Notes under the pieces: generated by a model
Database searches by the model: none
What the model was told of the DNA's origin: nothing
What the model saw: the letters and a program-made list of their open reading frames with translations, nothing else
Made by a program: the position numbers and the translations under genes
From: Nitratireductor alexandrii
Lineage (GTDB): Bacteria; Pseudomonadota; Alphaproteobacteria; Rhizobiales; Rhizobiaceae
Reading direction: 5' to 3'
DNA length: 64,000 bases
NCBI RefSeq assembly: GCF_004000215.1
Contig: NZ_RBVY01000004.1
Coordinates: 248,001 to 312,000, forward strand
Part shown: positions 43,471 through 51,842 of the stretch, in pieces
Layout of the letters: each line of letters starts with the position of its first letter
Numbering within the stretch: position 1 is the first letter of the stretch

Positions 43471-46400
43471 TCAGTTCTGCAGGGCCTCGATCTGGCCCGC
43501 GAACCAGGCGACGTCGTTCTGCCACACCGACCAGTCCGGGTGTTTTTTCACCAGTTCGGACATGATGCGGTGGCCTTCGCGCAAATGCTCGATCGCCTTG
43601 GACGGTTCGCTTTCGGCCCGGTAGATCAGCGAGAATTTCGCGTGGCTGACCGCCACGTCGCGCTGCCAGTCGGGATTGGCCGGGTCTGAACTGGCGAGTT
43701 CCTCGATGATGGCCGCGCGGGCCTGATATTCGGCCATGGCGTCGGCATATTTCTCTTGTTCGTAATAGACGTCGCCGATCTTTTCGTGCGCGATCGCAAC
43801 GTCGCGTTTCCAGGTCACGTTAAGCGGATCGGACGCGGCCAGCTTTTGCCGGATTTCCAGGCTGTCGCGCTGATGGGCCAGCGCCTGGTCCATTTTCTTC
43901 TGCGCTATCAGCACCTTGCCGATCTTTTCATGCGACAGCGACAGATCCCGCAGCCAGGCCCGGTTCTGCTCGTCCATGGCCACCAGGCGCTCGGCCACCT
44001 CCATGCGCTTGCGATAGCTTTCCAGCGACGCGTCGAGATCACCCAGCGAGAACTGCGCATCGCCGATCTTCTCGTCGGCAATCGCCAAGTCGCGCAGCCA
44101 GATGGTGTTTTGCGGATCGGTATCGATCAATCCGACCGTCGTCTTGCGGCTGTCGTTCAGCGTCTCAAGCGCCTCGTCATATTTTCCCTGCTGCAGCATG
44201 ATGTCGGCGAGCCGGCCGAGCGCCACGGTCACGTCGCGCTGCCAAATCGCGTTGCGGTCGTTCGAGTCGGCCAGCTCCTTGATGATGGCGTGCGCGCGTT
44301 CCAGCTTTTCGCGGGCAGGGGAGAGACGCCCGAGATAGATCTCGGCGTCGGCGACGTACCACAGCCCGGCATAGAGGTCGAAGCGCCAGCCGGCGTTCTG
44401 CGGATCCTTTTCGACCAGTTCCTCGCGAATCACCAGGCTCGCCTTGTGCGCCTCCAGCGCGCCCTCGAGATCGCCGGTGGCCGCGCGAATGCGGCCGATC
44501 CGCTCATGCGCGGTCGACAGGTCGCGTTTCCACGTGACGTTGAGCGGATCTTTTTCGGCGAGCTCGCGCGCCATTTCCGCACGCTGGCTATAGGCATTGA
44601 GGGCGCCGGCCAGATTGCCCTGGGCAACCAGCACGTCGCCGATCCTTTCGTGCGACAGCGACCAGTCGCGTTTCCACACAAGATTGTCCGGGTAGGCGCG
44701 CGACAGCGAGGAAATGATCTTCTCGGCAGTCGAGAACGCCCGCAGCGCCGCCGCCAGATTGCCCTGCGAGACCCGAATGTCGCCGATTCGGTTGAACACC
44801 ACCGAATAGTCGCGCCGCCAGACCGCGTTGTCGGGATCGCTGGCGACCATTTCCAGCAGGATATCGCGCGAGCGCTCCAGCTTTTCTATCGCGCTGGAAA
44901 GCCGGCCCATGCTGACCTCGACATCGGCGACGTTCCACAGCGAGCCGTTGACGTCGAAGCGCCAGTTCATGTTGTTCGGATCGCCGGCGGCCAGGTCCTC
45001 GCGGATCGACAGCGCCCGGCCGAACGCTTCCAGCGCCTCGACCGAATATCCCTGGGCAAACAGCACCGAGCCGATCCGCGTTGCGGAATAGGCGAGGTCG
45101 CTTTGCCACTCGGTGTTGTTGGCGTTGCTCGCCGCCAGCCGATTGACCGGCTTGGCGCCGGCATTGTAGGCGGCGAGCGCACTGGCCAAATTGCCCTGTT
45201 TTTTCAACACGTCGCCGACCTTGCCCCACGCCACGCCCAGATCGCGCTGGAACAGCGTGTTGCCGGGCTCGAGATCGGCGATCTGCACGGCGGCGTCAAG
45301 ACGCCGTTCAAACGCTTCCAGGGCCCCGCCAAGGTCGCCCATGTTCAACAGAACATTGCCGATCCGTTCATAGGCGACCGAATGGTTGCGGATCGCATGC
45401 GGGTCGTCCGGGTTCTTGTCGACATAGTCCTGCGAGATCGCCGCGGCGGCCTTGTAGAAATCGAGCGCCCGGTCGAGGCGGCCCTGCGCCTTGGTGATGT
45501 CGCCCTGGCCGAAGGCCGCCCAGATCCGGTTGCTGATCTGGCCGTCGTCGCGTGCCCGCGTGCTGGCTTCGCGGAAGGCGCGCAAGGCCTGCGCCGTCGA
45601 GCCGGAATCGCGCGACGTATAGGCGAAGTTCATCCAGGTCTGGATATCTTCGGGCTGGAGCTCGGCCGCCTGGCCGAAATAGCGCGCCGCCTTGCCGACA
45701 TCCTTGGGCCAGGCCAGCGAGGCGATATGGCGCGCCGCCTCGGCGGCTTCCACCCGCTGTGCGGTTTCGATCTCGGCCGCGGCGCGCGCCTGGGTCGCCT
45801 TGGTTTCCAGAACCTCGGTGAACAATTCCTCCGCCGCCGTCTCATTGCCCTCGCGCAACAGGGCGAGCGCACGCTCGGCGCGGTTGTCGTTCCGCTCGAT
45901 CAGCGCCTTGCCGGCCTTGGAAATACCATCGAGGATGCGCTGGCGCTCCTCCTGGGTAAGGTCCTGCTGGCCGTCGAGGCCGGCGCTGCGGACATAGGCC
46001 GCGCCGATTTCGGCCAGTTCCTGGTTGCGCGCGTTTTCCTGGCGCAGCTTCTCGACTTCGACGCGCAGCGCCACGGCCTGGGGATCGCTGCTGCACGCAT
46101 CACCCGCCAGGCAGGCTTCTGGGGCCCCGCCGCGAATCAGGATTTCCGGAATCTGGGTGAAATTCGCCGCCGTGGTCCGTTCGATCACCCGCTTGGAGAC
46201 CCGGTCGAGCATCTGGGCGAACGGCGCGGTCGGCTCGTTTTCCATCCAGTGGAACAAAGCTTCGGCAAACGGCGAATGCGCACCGGGCACGCCGTCCTGG
46301 GCGAGCTGGCCGGCCCGCGTCGACGTGATCAGCAGGAAGCGCGAGGCGCTGTCGGGCACCGCGAAACTGTCGAAGGAGAGGGGACGCGCGCCGCGATCGA

Positions 46401-46902
46401 CGCATTGCTGTGCCTTGAACGGATCGTTGCGGCAGGCGTCCAGAATGACGATTTTCTGGTCCGCCCCCTCCATTGCTTCCAAGACGTCGTCCAGAAGCAC
46501 TTCGCGCCGCGCCTTCCAGGTGCCGCAGGACAGTTCCATGTCGGTCGGCGCGAGCACGTTGCCCTCGGCCGTCTGCATGCCGTGGCCGGCATAAAACACC
46601 AGCGCCACGGAGGCACCGTCGGCCATATATTCGAAATCCTCGAGCGCATCCTGAAGCGCACCGCGATCGAGATCGAAACAGCCCGGCTTCTGGCCGTCGC
46701 AACTCATCACGTCGAAACCGTTGCTCATCAACGTCCCGGCAAGACGCGTGGCGTCGCCCACTGGATTGTTGAGCGCCGTCATGTTCTCATAGGCGTTGTT
46801 GCCGATGATCAACGCGACCCGCTCCGCCGCGGTCGCCATCGCGACAGGCAGAAACACAGTTGCGGCCGCGATCATGCCGAGCGCCTTAACGCATCGTCGC
46901 AT
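43471..46902 (-). CDS. exported caspase-like (peptidase C14) protein with 14 TPR-type repeats
   Basis: A 1143-residue protein. A signal peptide (about 1-27, VAMATAAE) precedes a caspase-fold domain (about 28-260) starting RVALIIGNNAYEN, with the catalytic pair His107 (FYAGHGMQ) and Cys157 (LDACRNDP). A helical, charged linker (about 270-465) leads to residues 466-1137, made of 14 consecutive units of exactly 48 residues. Units read like IGDV...QG.L..AL..Y...L.....LA..DP.N..W.RDLS.AHEK, an extended TPR form. ATG 46902 is preferred because GGGTGG lies eight bases upstream; ATG 46908 and GTG 46914 are alternatives. Probably a periplasmic protease-like scaffold. Function of such bacterial caspase-like/TPR proteins is largely unknown. 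Confidence 0.88.
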   Translation of the reverse strand: MRRCVKALGMIAAATVFLPVAMATAAERVALIIGNNAYENMTALNNPVGDATRLAGTLMSNGFDVMSCDGQKPGCFDLDRGALQDALEDFEYMADGASVALVFYAGHGMQTAEGNVLAPTDMELSCGTWKARREVLLDDVLEAMEGADQKIVILDACRNDPFKAQQCVDRGARPLSFDSFAVPDSASRFLLITSTRAGQLAQDGVPGAHSPFAEALFHWMENEPTAPFAQMLDRVSKRVIERTTAANFTQIPEILIRGGAPEACLAGDACSSDPQAVALRVEVEKLRQENARNQELAEIGAAYVRSAGLDGQQDLTQEERQRILDGISKAGKALIERNDNRAERALALLREGNETAAEELFTEVLETKATQARAAAEIETAQRVEAAEAARHIASLAWPKDVGKAARYFGQAAELQPEDIQTWMNFAYTSRDSGSTAQALRAFREASTRARDDGQISNRIWAAFGQGDITKAQGRLDRALDFYKAAAAISQDYVDKNPDDPHAIRNHSVAYERIGNVLLNMGDLGGALEAFERRLDAAVQIADLEPGNTLFQRDLGVAWGKVGDVLKKQGNLASALAAYNAGAKPVNRLAASNANNTEWQSDLAYSATRIGSVLFAQGYSVEALEAFGRALSIREDLAAGDPNNMNWRFDVNGSLWNVADVEVSMGRLSSAIEKLERSRDILLEMVASDPDNAVWRRDYSVVFNRIGDIRVSQGNLAAALRAFSTAEKIISSLSRAYPDNLVWKRDWSLSHERIGDVLVAQGNLAGALNAYSQRAEMARELAEKDPLNVTWKRDLSTAHERIGRIRAATGDLEGALEAHKASLVIREELVEKDPQNAGWRFDLYAGLWYVADAEIYLGRLSPAREKLERAHAIIKELADSNDRNAIWQRDVTVALGRLADIMLQQGKYDEALETLNDSRKTTVGLIDTDPQNTIWLRDLAIADEKIGDAQFSLGDLDASLESYRKRMEVAERLVAMDEQNRAWLRDLSLSHEKIGKVLIAQKKMDQALAHQRDSLEIRQKLAASDPLNVTWKRDVAIAHEKIGDVYYEQEKYADAMAEYQARAAIIEELASSDPANPDWQRDVAVSHAKFSLIYRAESEPSKAIEHLREGHRIMSELVKKHPDWSVWQNDVAWFAGQIEALQN
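43492..45507 (-). repeat. 14 x 144-bp in-frame tandem repeat coding for the TPR array
   Basis: The 2016 bases encode 14 units of exactly 48 residues with no insertion or deletion in any unit. Units differ at the amino-acid level except for a W-x-RD core, the AHEK-IGD junction and the A..DP.N corner. Neighbouring units 3 and 7 (WRFDV/WRFDL, LWNVADVE/LWYVADAE), and 6 and 11 (NVTWKRD), are closest, which suggests block duplication of several units. Confidence 0.85.
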
Positions 46903-47067
46903 TGCCATTACCACCCATAAAACCCGGCACAGGCCACTATATCATATGGGCAACAAGATGGCCAAAGCGACAAAGCTCCGGGACGCAAGGCATGTCTTGA
47001 TCTATCGCAAGGTGAAACCGCCACGGTGCCGCATGATGTGAAACAGCAGCGCAAACGGAGACGATAC

Positions 47068-47478
47068 ATGTATGATACGATCCTCGTTCCGGTCGACCTC
47101 GCCGACAGCGACAAGGCGCCGACCATGATCGCCGCGGCCAGGAAGATGGCCAATGACGGCGCGCGCATCGTGCTGGTGAACGTCGTGGAGGACATTCCCA
47201 CCTTCGTCGCCGCCGAACTGCCCGGCGGGATTATGGAAAAGACGCGCGAGGAGGCCCGCAAGACCCTTGAGGCGATGGCGGCCGAACAAGGCGAGGGGGT
47301 CGAGATCGATGTCAGGGTCGGCCAGCCGGCTTCAGGCATTCTGGCCGTGGCCAAAGAGAAAAAGGCCGACGTGATCGTCATCGCCTCGCACAAGCCCGGC
47401 CTGCAGGACTATCTGATCGGCTCGACGGCGGCTCGTGTCGTGCGCCACGCGGCCTGTTCCGTGCACGTCATGCGCTAG
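47068..47478 (+). CDS. universal stress protein (UspA family)
   Basis: A 136-residue single-domain Usp. N-terminal YDTILVPVDLAD and C-terminal VIVIASHKPGLQDYLIGSTAARVVRHA (in segments) carry the G-x2-G-x9-G-S/T-like nucleotide loop, here HKPGLQDYLIGST. ATG 47068 is chosen over an earlier frame start that would add 14 basic residues. It diverges from the caspase-like gene with 165 bases between. Confidence 0.93.
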   Translation: MYDTILVPVDLADSDKAPTMIAAARKMANDGARIVLVNVVEDIPTFVAAELPGGIMEKTREEARKTLEAMAAEQGEGVEIDVRVGQPASGILAVAKEKKADVIVIASHKPGLQDYLIGSTAARVVRHAACSVHVMR

Positions 47479-47708
47479 CGGCGTGTCGGCCCGCGGCTTG
47501 CCGCGATGGCCGATTGCGCGCCATAAAAGCCGCGCGCCGGCGCTTGCCGGGATGACGAAGGTAATCTCCGCCGGTCTCGCACCCGGCCGGCGGCCAGTGG
47601 CGAGGGACGAGTGCCTCAATGAGCACCTGTTCCGCTCAGGACCATATCGTCTATTTGCTTGGTTACCTGGACGACTTCTGCCGAAGCCCCATTCGATCCT
47701 GTCACGGG
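47479..47708. other. intergenic region with two small hairpins, edge of the accessory operon
   Basis: No gene. CGCGGC-TT-GCCGCG (47492-47505) directly follows uspA and may terminate it; CCGGC-GCTT-GCCGG lies at 47537-47550. From about 47600 rightwards base composition drops toward that of the accessory operon, so the junction of the transferred segment is probably here. Confidence 0.45.
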
Positions 47709-48437
47709 CTATGTCGATGATATTCTGGCCAATAGCTGTCTGTCGCACTTTGCTTGCTTCATCGCGCTCGCGAAGCGCTCGGTAATTGTCTGTGGGCGCG
47801 TGATCGAGCTCCCAACGACCACAAAATCTGCGCCGAGCTCCAATAATCTTGCCGCATGGCTGGGAGAAACCACGCCGCCTTCTCCGATCACGGGACAGTC
47901 TGTTACAGCCCCACGAATTTCACGAAATGCTGCGAAATCGTCGTCGTAGAGTTTGCGTCCGTGGGTTTCGGGCGTGTAGCCGTAAGCTGCACTGGATACG
48001 CAATTGAAGCCCAGCCGTCGAGCAAGTACCGCCTCGTCAACGGTGGCCACCTCGGCCACCAACAACCTATTTGGGAAACGCTCTCTGCACTTCCGGTAGA
48101 ACTCGTCGATTGCCTCTCCGTTGGGTCGGCGGCGCCAGGTTGCGTCACATGCAACCAGGTCAGCACCAGCCCGCATGGCGGAAGCGACCTCCTCGATTGT
48201 CGGCGTGAGTTCCACCTCCGCGTCCGGATAGGCTTGTGTCATCACGCCAATAACGGGGATGTGCACCGCCGCTTTGGCTTGGGCGATGTCTTCATACCCA
48301 TTCATGAGTATGCCAGCCGCCCCACCCTCGGCTGCAGCCTTGGCCATAAAAAACATCTGGCCGAACAGCGGCTCTCCCAGCAGGGCCTGGCAGGAAACAA
48401 CCACGCCTCCGTGAAGACTTCTGAGCACATCGCTCAT
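47709..48437 (-). CDS. putative N-acetylmannosamine-6-phosphate 2-epimerase (NanE family)
   Basis: A 242-residue TIM-barrel protein of the NanE family. VVVSCQALLGEPLF near residue 12, GAAGILMNGYEDI, PVIGVMTQ, LVACDATWRRRP and IGEGGVVSP match its pattern. NanE converts ManNAc-6-P to GlcNAc-6-P in sialic-acid use; no other sialic-acid gene is present. Last gene of a five-gene operon, overlapping the PNPOx-like gene by four bases. A role on another sugar phosphate, or in biosynthesis, is possible. Confidence 0.8.
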   Translation of the reverse strand: MSDVLRSLHGGVVVSCQALLGEPLFGQMFFMAKAAAEGGAAGILMNGYEDIAQAKAAVHIPVIGVMTQAYPDAEVELTPTIEEVASAMRAGADLVACDATWRRRPNGEAIDEFYRKCRERFPNRLLVAEVATVDEAVLARRLGFNCVSSAAYGYTPETHGRKLYDDDFAAFREIRGAVTDCPVIGEGGVVSPSHAARLLELGADFVVVGSSITRPQTITERFASAMKQAKCDRQLLARISST

Positions 48438-48988
48438 GCTCGTCCATCCATGCGTTGGCGCGCCGGTGACAAGGTGCTCAAGTCAACGACCTCGAAGCGG
48501 CGATCTTCTCTGTCCAAGAGCCAACGCTCAAGATCGAGCAGCCACAGCTTGCCTATGACCAGTTCGTAAAAGCGGCGCGGACCGGTTCCGATGAACTGCT
48601 CAAGTGGAATCATCCATTGCTTGCGGGTCGCCTCCTCCGGAAAATTGAACAGGTAGTATTTGGCATGAATATCTGCCGCTCGTTCGTCGGAAATTGCACC
48701 GCAGTGTCCGGTAAACTGGATGCCATCCAGACCCACCGGCGACTGCTCAGGCGACAAATCCATTCGAAAGATCGATCCGGAGATGAGCGGTCTTCCTTCG
48801 ATGTTGCGCGAATGCTGTGCATCTCTCATCGAATACCATATCAGCCGGATATCCTGGTTTTGGAGCAGTACATAATTGACGGTTGATGCCCAGGGAACTC
48901 CGACCGTATCGGCTGTCGCGAGTGTTACAAACCTGGCAGTCTGAAGCAGCAGTTCAACCCTTTCGGGCGCGGAACCAAGCTTAGCCAT
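48434..48988 (-). CDS. pyridoxamine 5'-phosphate oxidase-like flavin-binding protein
   Basis: A 184-residue split-barrel protein. The start ELLLQTARFVTLATADTVGVPWASTVNYV (about 12-40, in part) is the usual FMN-binding opening of PNPOx-like proteins, and RDAQHSRNIEGRP is the second strand-loop. The C-terminal helical region (KYYLFNFPEEATRKQWM) is less typical. Such proteins reduce or oxidise small molecules with FMN or F420. It overlaps both neighbours (8 and 4 bases), so expression is coupled. Confidence 0.72.
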   Translation of the reverse strand: MAKLGSAPERVELLLQTARFVTLATADTVGVPWASTVNYVLLQNQDIRLIWYSMRDAQHSRNIEGRPLISGSIFRMDLSPEQSPVGLDGIQFTGHCGAISDERAADIHAKYYLFNFPEEATRKQWMIPLEQFIGTGPRRFYELVIGKLWLLDLERWLLDREDRRFEVVDLSTLSPARQRMDGRA

Positions 48989-49337
48989 TTCCGCCTCCCC
49001 GAGATTCTTTCCTTACCGGCGCGTCATTGAGGAGGCGGCCTTCAATGATCTCCCACCAAAGGTCTTGCTCGATGCGGCGCCTTTCCCAAGCAGGGTCGGA
49101 TGATCGTCTCGAAACCTCTTTCCGATACGCTCCCCAGGCAGCCTCGTCCTCGAATGATATGAAGTGCTCGATGGAGTGCACTTCCGGGCCGATGGTGCGG
49201 ACATACCAGCGAGGGTCGGTCGCCATATCGAGTCCACAATAGAACCAATCCTCTCGCTCGTTCACCCAGGCCCAAAATGCCTTCTGGTTCGAGCGAGCGT
49301 GGGCCGTGGGACGCAGGATATATACGAGGTGCAGCAT
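48981..49337 (-). CDS. small Trp-rich protein of unknown function, possible dimeric alpha/beta-barrel fold
   Basis: A 118-residue protein, not recognised with confidence. It begins MLHLVYILRPTA and has many aromatic residues (AFWAWVNERED, DPRWYVRTIG, DLWWEI). SIEHFISFEDEAAWGAYRKEV resembles the ferredoxin-like half-barrels of NIPSNAP or EthD-type proteins. It overlaps the PNPOx-like gene by eight bases and follows the FemAB-like gene by 13. Presumably a helper enzyme or binding protein of the operon. Confidence 0.6.
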   Translation of the reverse strand: MLHLVYILRPTAHARSNQKAFWAWVNEREDWFYCGLDMATDPRWYVRTIGPEVHSIEHFISFEDEAAWGAYRKEVSRRSSDPAWERRRIEQDLWWEIIEGRLLNDAPVRKESRGGGNG

Positions 49338-49350
49338 GTCGGTGGTTTCC

Positions 49351-50523
49351 CTAGCTTGTTAGATTTGGATTGGATTCGACAAGTTCCCAATCTCGGCAGA
49401 GATGACCTGCAAACTCATCCTGATACTGTCTAAGCGTTCGGAGATTGTGCTGGTTGGCACTGTGCTGGCAGATGGGCTGCCCGTCCACGCATTTGGCGAC
49501 GAGAGCTTGAGGCTCGATTTTAGCCCCACGCTTTACTTTTGCGCGTAGAGCGGAGGTTGAAAGCCGCAATTTCGTGAAGCCGTTCGCCGCCGCATAGTCG
49601 AGAGGTTCGTAGAAGCTCAGGACGAAATATCTGAAGTCGTTGAGATCGAGATTGTAGTTGGCTCCGAAGTAACGAGCGTGAAGCGCCGTCCCAAAGCTGT
49701 AGAAGATCGTCAGCGCGGTGATGTCGTCGTTGCGCTTCGAAATTGCAGCATTAACGAAATGAGAAACGCCAGCTGTTCTCTGCCCGGCGAGGATTTTTTG
49801 CATCCACTCGTGATCCGACACGCCGCCGTATCGCGATCGGTTCTGCGTGATGAGATCAGCGGCCAACGAGTCGTCGAGTTCCACGGCCGCAGCCCATTCG
49901 ACCCTGCTTCCCAGTCGCCGGAACGTCGCAATTTCCGACTTGCTCTGAACGCGAGCATGTTTCCGCCAGCGCGCCATCACACCGGAGAGGCCCGTTTCAG
50001 GCACTTCCAACGAAGCTTCGGCGGAATGCAGGATGACCGTTCCACCTATGGCATCTGCGAATTTCAGCGCTGCCGAATAGGGCATATACGGCATCACGAA
50101 GCCTGCATAACCGCGATCCCGTGCATAGTCTGATGCGCAGCGTCCCAGTTCTGCCTGAGCTTCGAATCTCCGCCGACCTTCAATGCAGGAAACTCCGTTG
50201 TGCGTGTTGCGCCGACCGCCCAGCCAGAGGAACTTCTGCTGCCACGGTCCCGGAATATCCGCCACGAAGCTTGGCAAGTAGAACAGCCCAGGCGATTGGC
50301 CACCGTTCCAAAGCGTACATGCGGCAACAAGCCCGGCTGGCCCACGGACGGTAAGCACATCCGTTTCGCCCAATGCGTGCTCCAGTGCCCTCAGCCAGCG
50401 ATAGCTGTTGTAGAAGTTCTCGTCACTGACGAGCGCATCCCATTCATGCTCGTCCAGTTCGCATAGCTTTTCCGAAACACCCGAACAAAACGCACGCGCA
50501 TCATCCCTCAACGGAACGACCAT
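49351..50523 (-). CDS. FemAB/GNAT-superfamily acyltransferase-like protein
   Basis: A 390-residue protein with two GNAT-like lobes. The second lobe (about 185-340) has the pattern SGVMARWRKHARVQSKSEIATFRRLG and LTIFYSFGTALHARYFGANYN (segments) seen in FemAB-like or 'peptidogalycan' acyltransferases, which transfer an amino-acyl group from a tRNA or carrier protein. In this operon it is the best candidate for joining two building blocks. ATG 50523 is used; GTG 50541 would overlap the upstream methyltransferase. Codon use is less GC-biased than in flanking housekeeping genes. Confidence 0.65.
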   Translation of the reverse strand: MVVPLRDDARAFCSGVSEKLCELDEHEWDALVSDENFYNSYRWLRALEHALGETDVLTVRGPAGLVAACTLWNGGQSPGLFYLPSFVADIPGPWQQKFLWLGGRRNTHNGVSCIEGRRRFEAQAELGRCASDYARDRGYAGFVMPYMPYSAALKFADAIGGTVILHSAEASLEVPETGLSGVMARWRKHARVQSKSEIATFRRLGSRVEWAAAVELDDSLAADLITQNRSRYGGVSDHEWMQKILAGQRTAGVSHFVNAAISKRNDDITALTIFYSFGTALHARYFGANYNLDLNDFRYFVLSFYEPLDYAAANGFTKLRLSTSALRAKVKRGAKIEPQALVAKCVDGQPICQHSANQHNLRTLRQYQDEFAGHLCRDWELVESNPNLTS

Positions 50524-50527
50524 CGTT

Positions 50528-51280
50528 TTAACCCCGTACACCCTCGATGATTATCGAATGTGGCCTTTGGAGATAGGCGTGCAGCTCCTTGGGAGCTTGG
50601 TTCGCATCTGGATACGCCGAAGCACTCAATTCCCGCCACTTCAGCGACCGAAGGCCGGCTTGCTCCAATGCCCGCTCTAGGGAAGTGGCGGACCAATACC
50701 ATGCGAAGACGCCGCCTTGTTCCCCATTCTTGCAGAGTTCGAGCTTTACACGCTCGCCATCGGCATATGGATTCTCAGGATCTTCGGCGATCAGCCTGAA
50801 CCCGTAGGGTTCGTAATAGTTGGGATGCGGATCGTAGACGGGATGTATTGGCAGTGTCAGCAAGCGCCCGCCGGGACGCATCAAGCGGACCATGTCTGCG
50901 CACATGGCCTGGAGCTCAGGTCTGGTCGTTGCATACGGCAGCACGTAGACTCCAAGCACCAGATCGAACTGGCCGATCAGCTCAGGGCCTAGATGAGAGA
51001 CGAAGGAGATGTCGAGGTCCTCCTTTTCTGCCCGGCGCCGCGCGTAGTTCAGCATGCCTTCGGTCAGGTCGTACCCCACGACCTGGCCCGCACCGCGCTG
51101 TTTCAGCCAGCGGGCATACATCCCAGTGCCGCACCCGAAATCCAGGATAGACAGACCATCAACGTCGCCGATTTCCTGAAATACACTTGGTATTTCTATG
51201 TATTTACGGAAAGGCCATTGCGACATATCTTCATATATACTCGCATACTCGTTAAATTGATCGGATGAAGCTGTATTCAT
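50528..51280 (-). CDS. class I SAM-dependent methyltransferase
   Basis: A 250-residue methyltransferase with motif I ILDFGCGTGMYARWL (about 45-59), acidic VGYDLTEGML and motif FDLVLGVYVLPYA. N-terminal YASIYEDMSQWPFRKYIEIPS is conserved in a group that includes small-molecule N-methyltransferases such as toxoflavin-type enzymes. First gene of the operon; GAGAGGA lies just before ATG 51280. Followed with a four-base gap by the FemAB-like gene. Substrate unknown. Confidence 0.8.
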   Translation of the reverse strand: MNTASSDQFNEYASIYEDMSQWPFRKYIEIPSVFQEIGDVDGLSILDFGCGTGMYARWLKQRGAGQVVGYDLTEGMLNYARRRAEKEDLDISFVSHLGPELIGQFDLVLGVYVLPYATTRPELQAMCADMVRLMRPGGRLLTLPIHPVYDPHPNYYEPYGFRLIAEDPENPYADGERVKLELCKNGEQGGVFAWYWSATSLERALEQAGLRSLKWRELSASAYPDANQAPKELHAYLQRPHSIIIEGVRG

Positions 51281-51842
51281 AATAATTTATCCTCTCTATT
51301 TAGCCATAACTGGCGAAACACAGGGTGTACAATTTAATATATGCGTTAATTGAAGTAACAGAATTTAATTGAAAACAATATAGATAAATATGTATATATG
51401 TGTAATTTTGAGTTGTTTATTCGAATACCATTCGATTTCTCTTCCAAAATTACGCTATATTGAATGCTCACATAAATTGTATAAAAATGCAAGAACAACT
51501 TTTTCGTGTATATGCAGGGCCTGTTCGGTCAGGCGCACTAGGTGTGCTTTCCCATGCTTTGATGGTGCATTGTTTTCTCAATCTTGGAGAGATGCGCTGT
51601 GGGGCAGATTCTACACGGCAGCGCTACGACGACAGAGGCAGTCCGTCGACCGATTCAAAATAGTCAAGACATTCGCCAGCGGGCGATCTTACGGCGTTCA
51701 TCCACGCCAATTTGGGAGTAGGTGCGTTTCATCCGTTGTTCCTCGCGTGAGATAAACCATTGTTATCTCTCGCAAGTCGCACTTCAAACTTGAACCCACC
51801 CCGCTACATGGGAAAGTCGCATAAGATATATTATGGAACTTT
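51281..51842. other. AT-rich intergenic region upstream of the accessory operon
   Basis: This 562-base stretch has no credible gene. About 51280-51500 is markedly AT-rich against the surrounding GC-rich genome and must contain the promoter of the leftward operon; TATATT at 51341-51336 on the minus strand is a possible -10 without a clear -35. The frame running 51390-51755 has no family features or codon bias and is not taken as a gene. Composition suggests foreign DNA. Confidence 0.55.
51745..51773. terminator. inverted repeat, probable terminator of the DUF5995-like gene
   Basis: GAGATAA and TTATCTC pair perfectly, extended to 11 bp with one mismatch, around a 7-base loop. It lies 70 bases beyond the stop of the leftward gene at 51843. 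No strong T-run follows. Confidence 0.4.

Noticed and set aside
43492-45507. CRISPR-like or satellite DNA array
   Set aside because: The 144-bp period is in frame and protein-level; DNA units are diverged and have no spacers.
43756-46920. 1054-residue open frame on the plus strand
   Set aside because: Mirror image of the caspase-like/TPR gene; apparent repeats only reflect the 144-bp periodicity of the real gene.
51390-51755. 121-residue frame in the AT-rich region
   Set aside because: No ribosome site, no family features, composition changes midway; probably chance.
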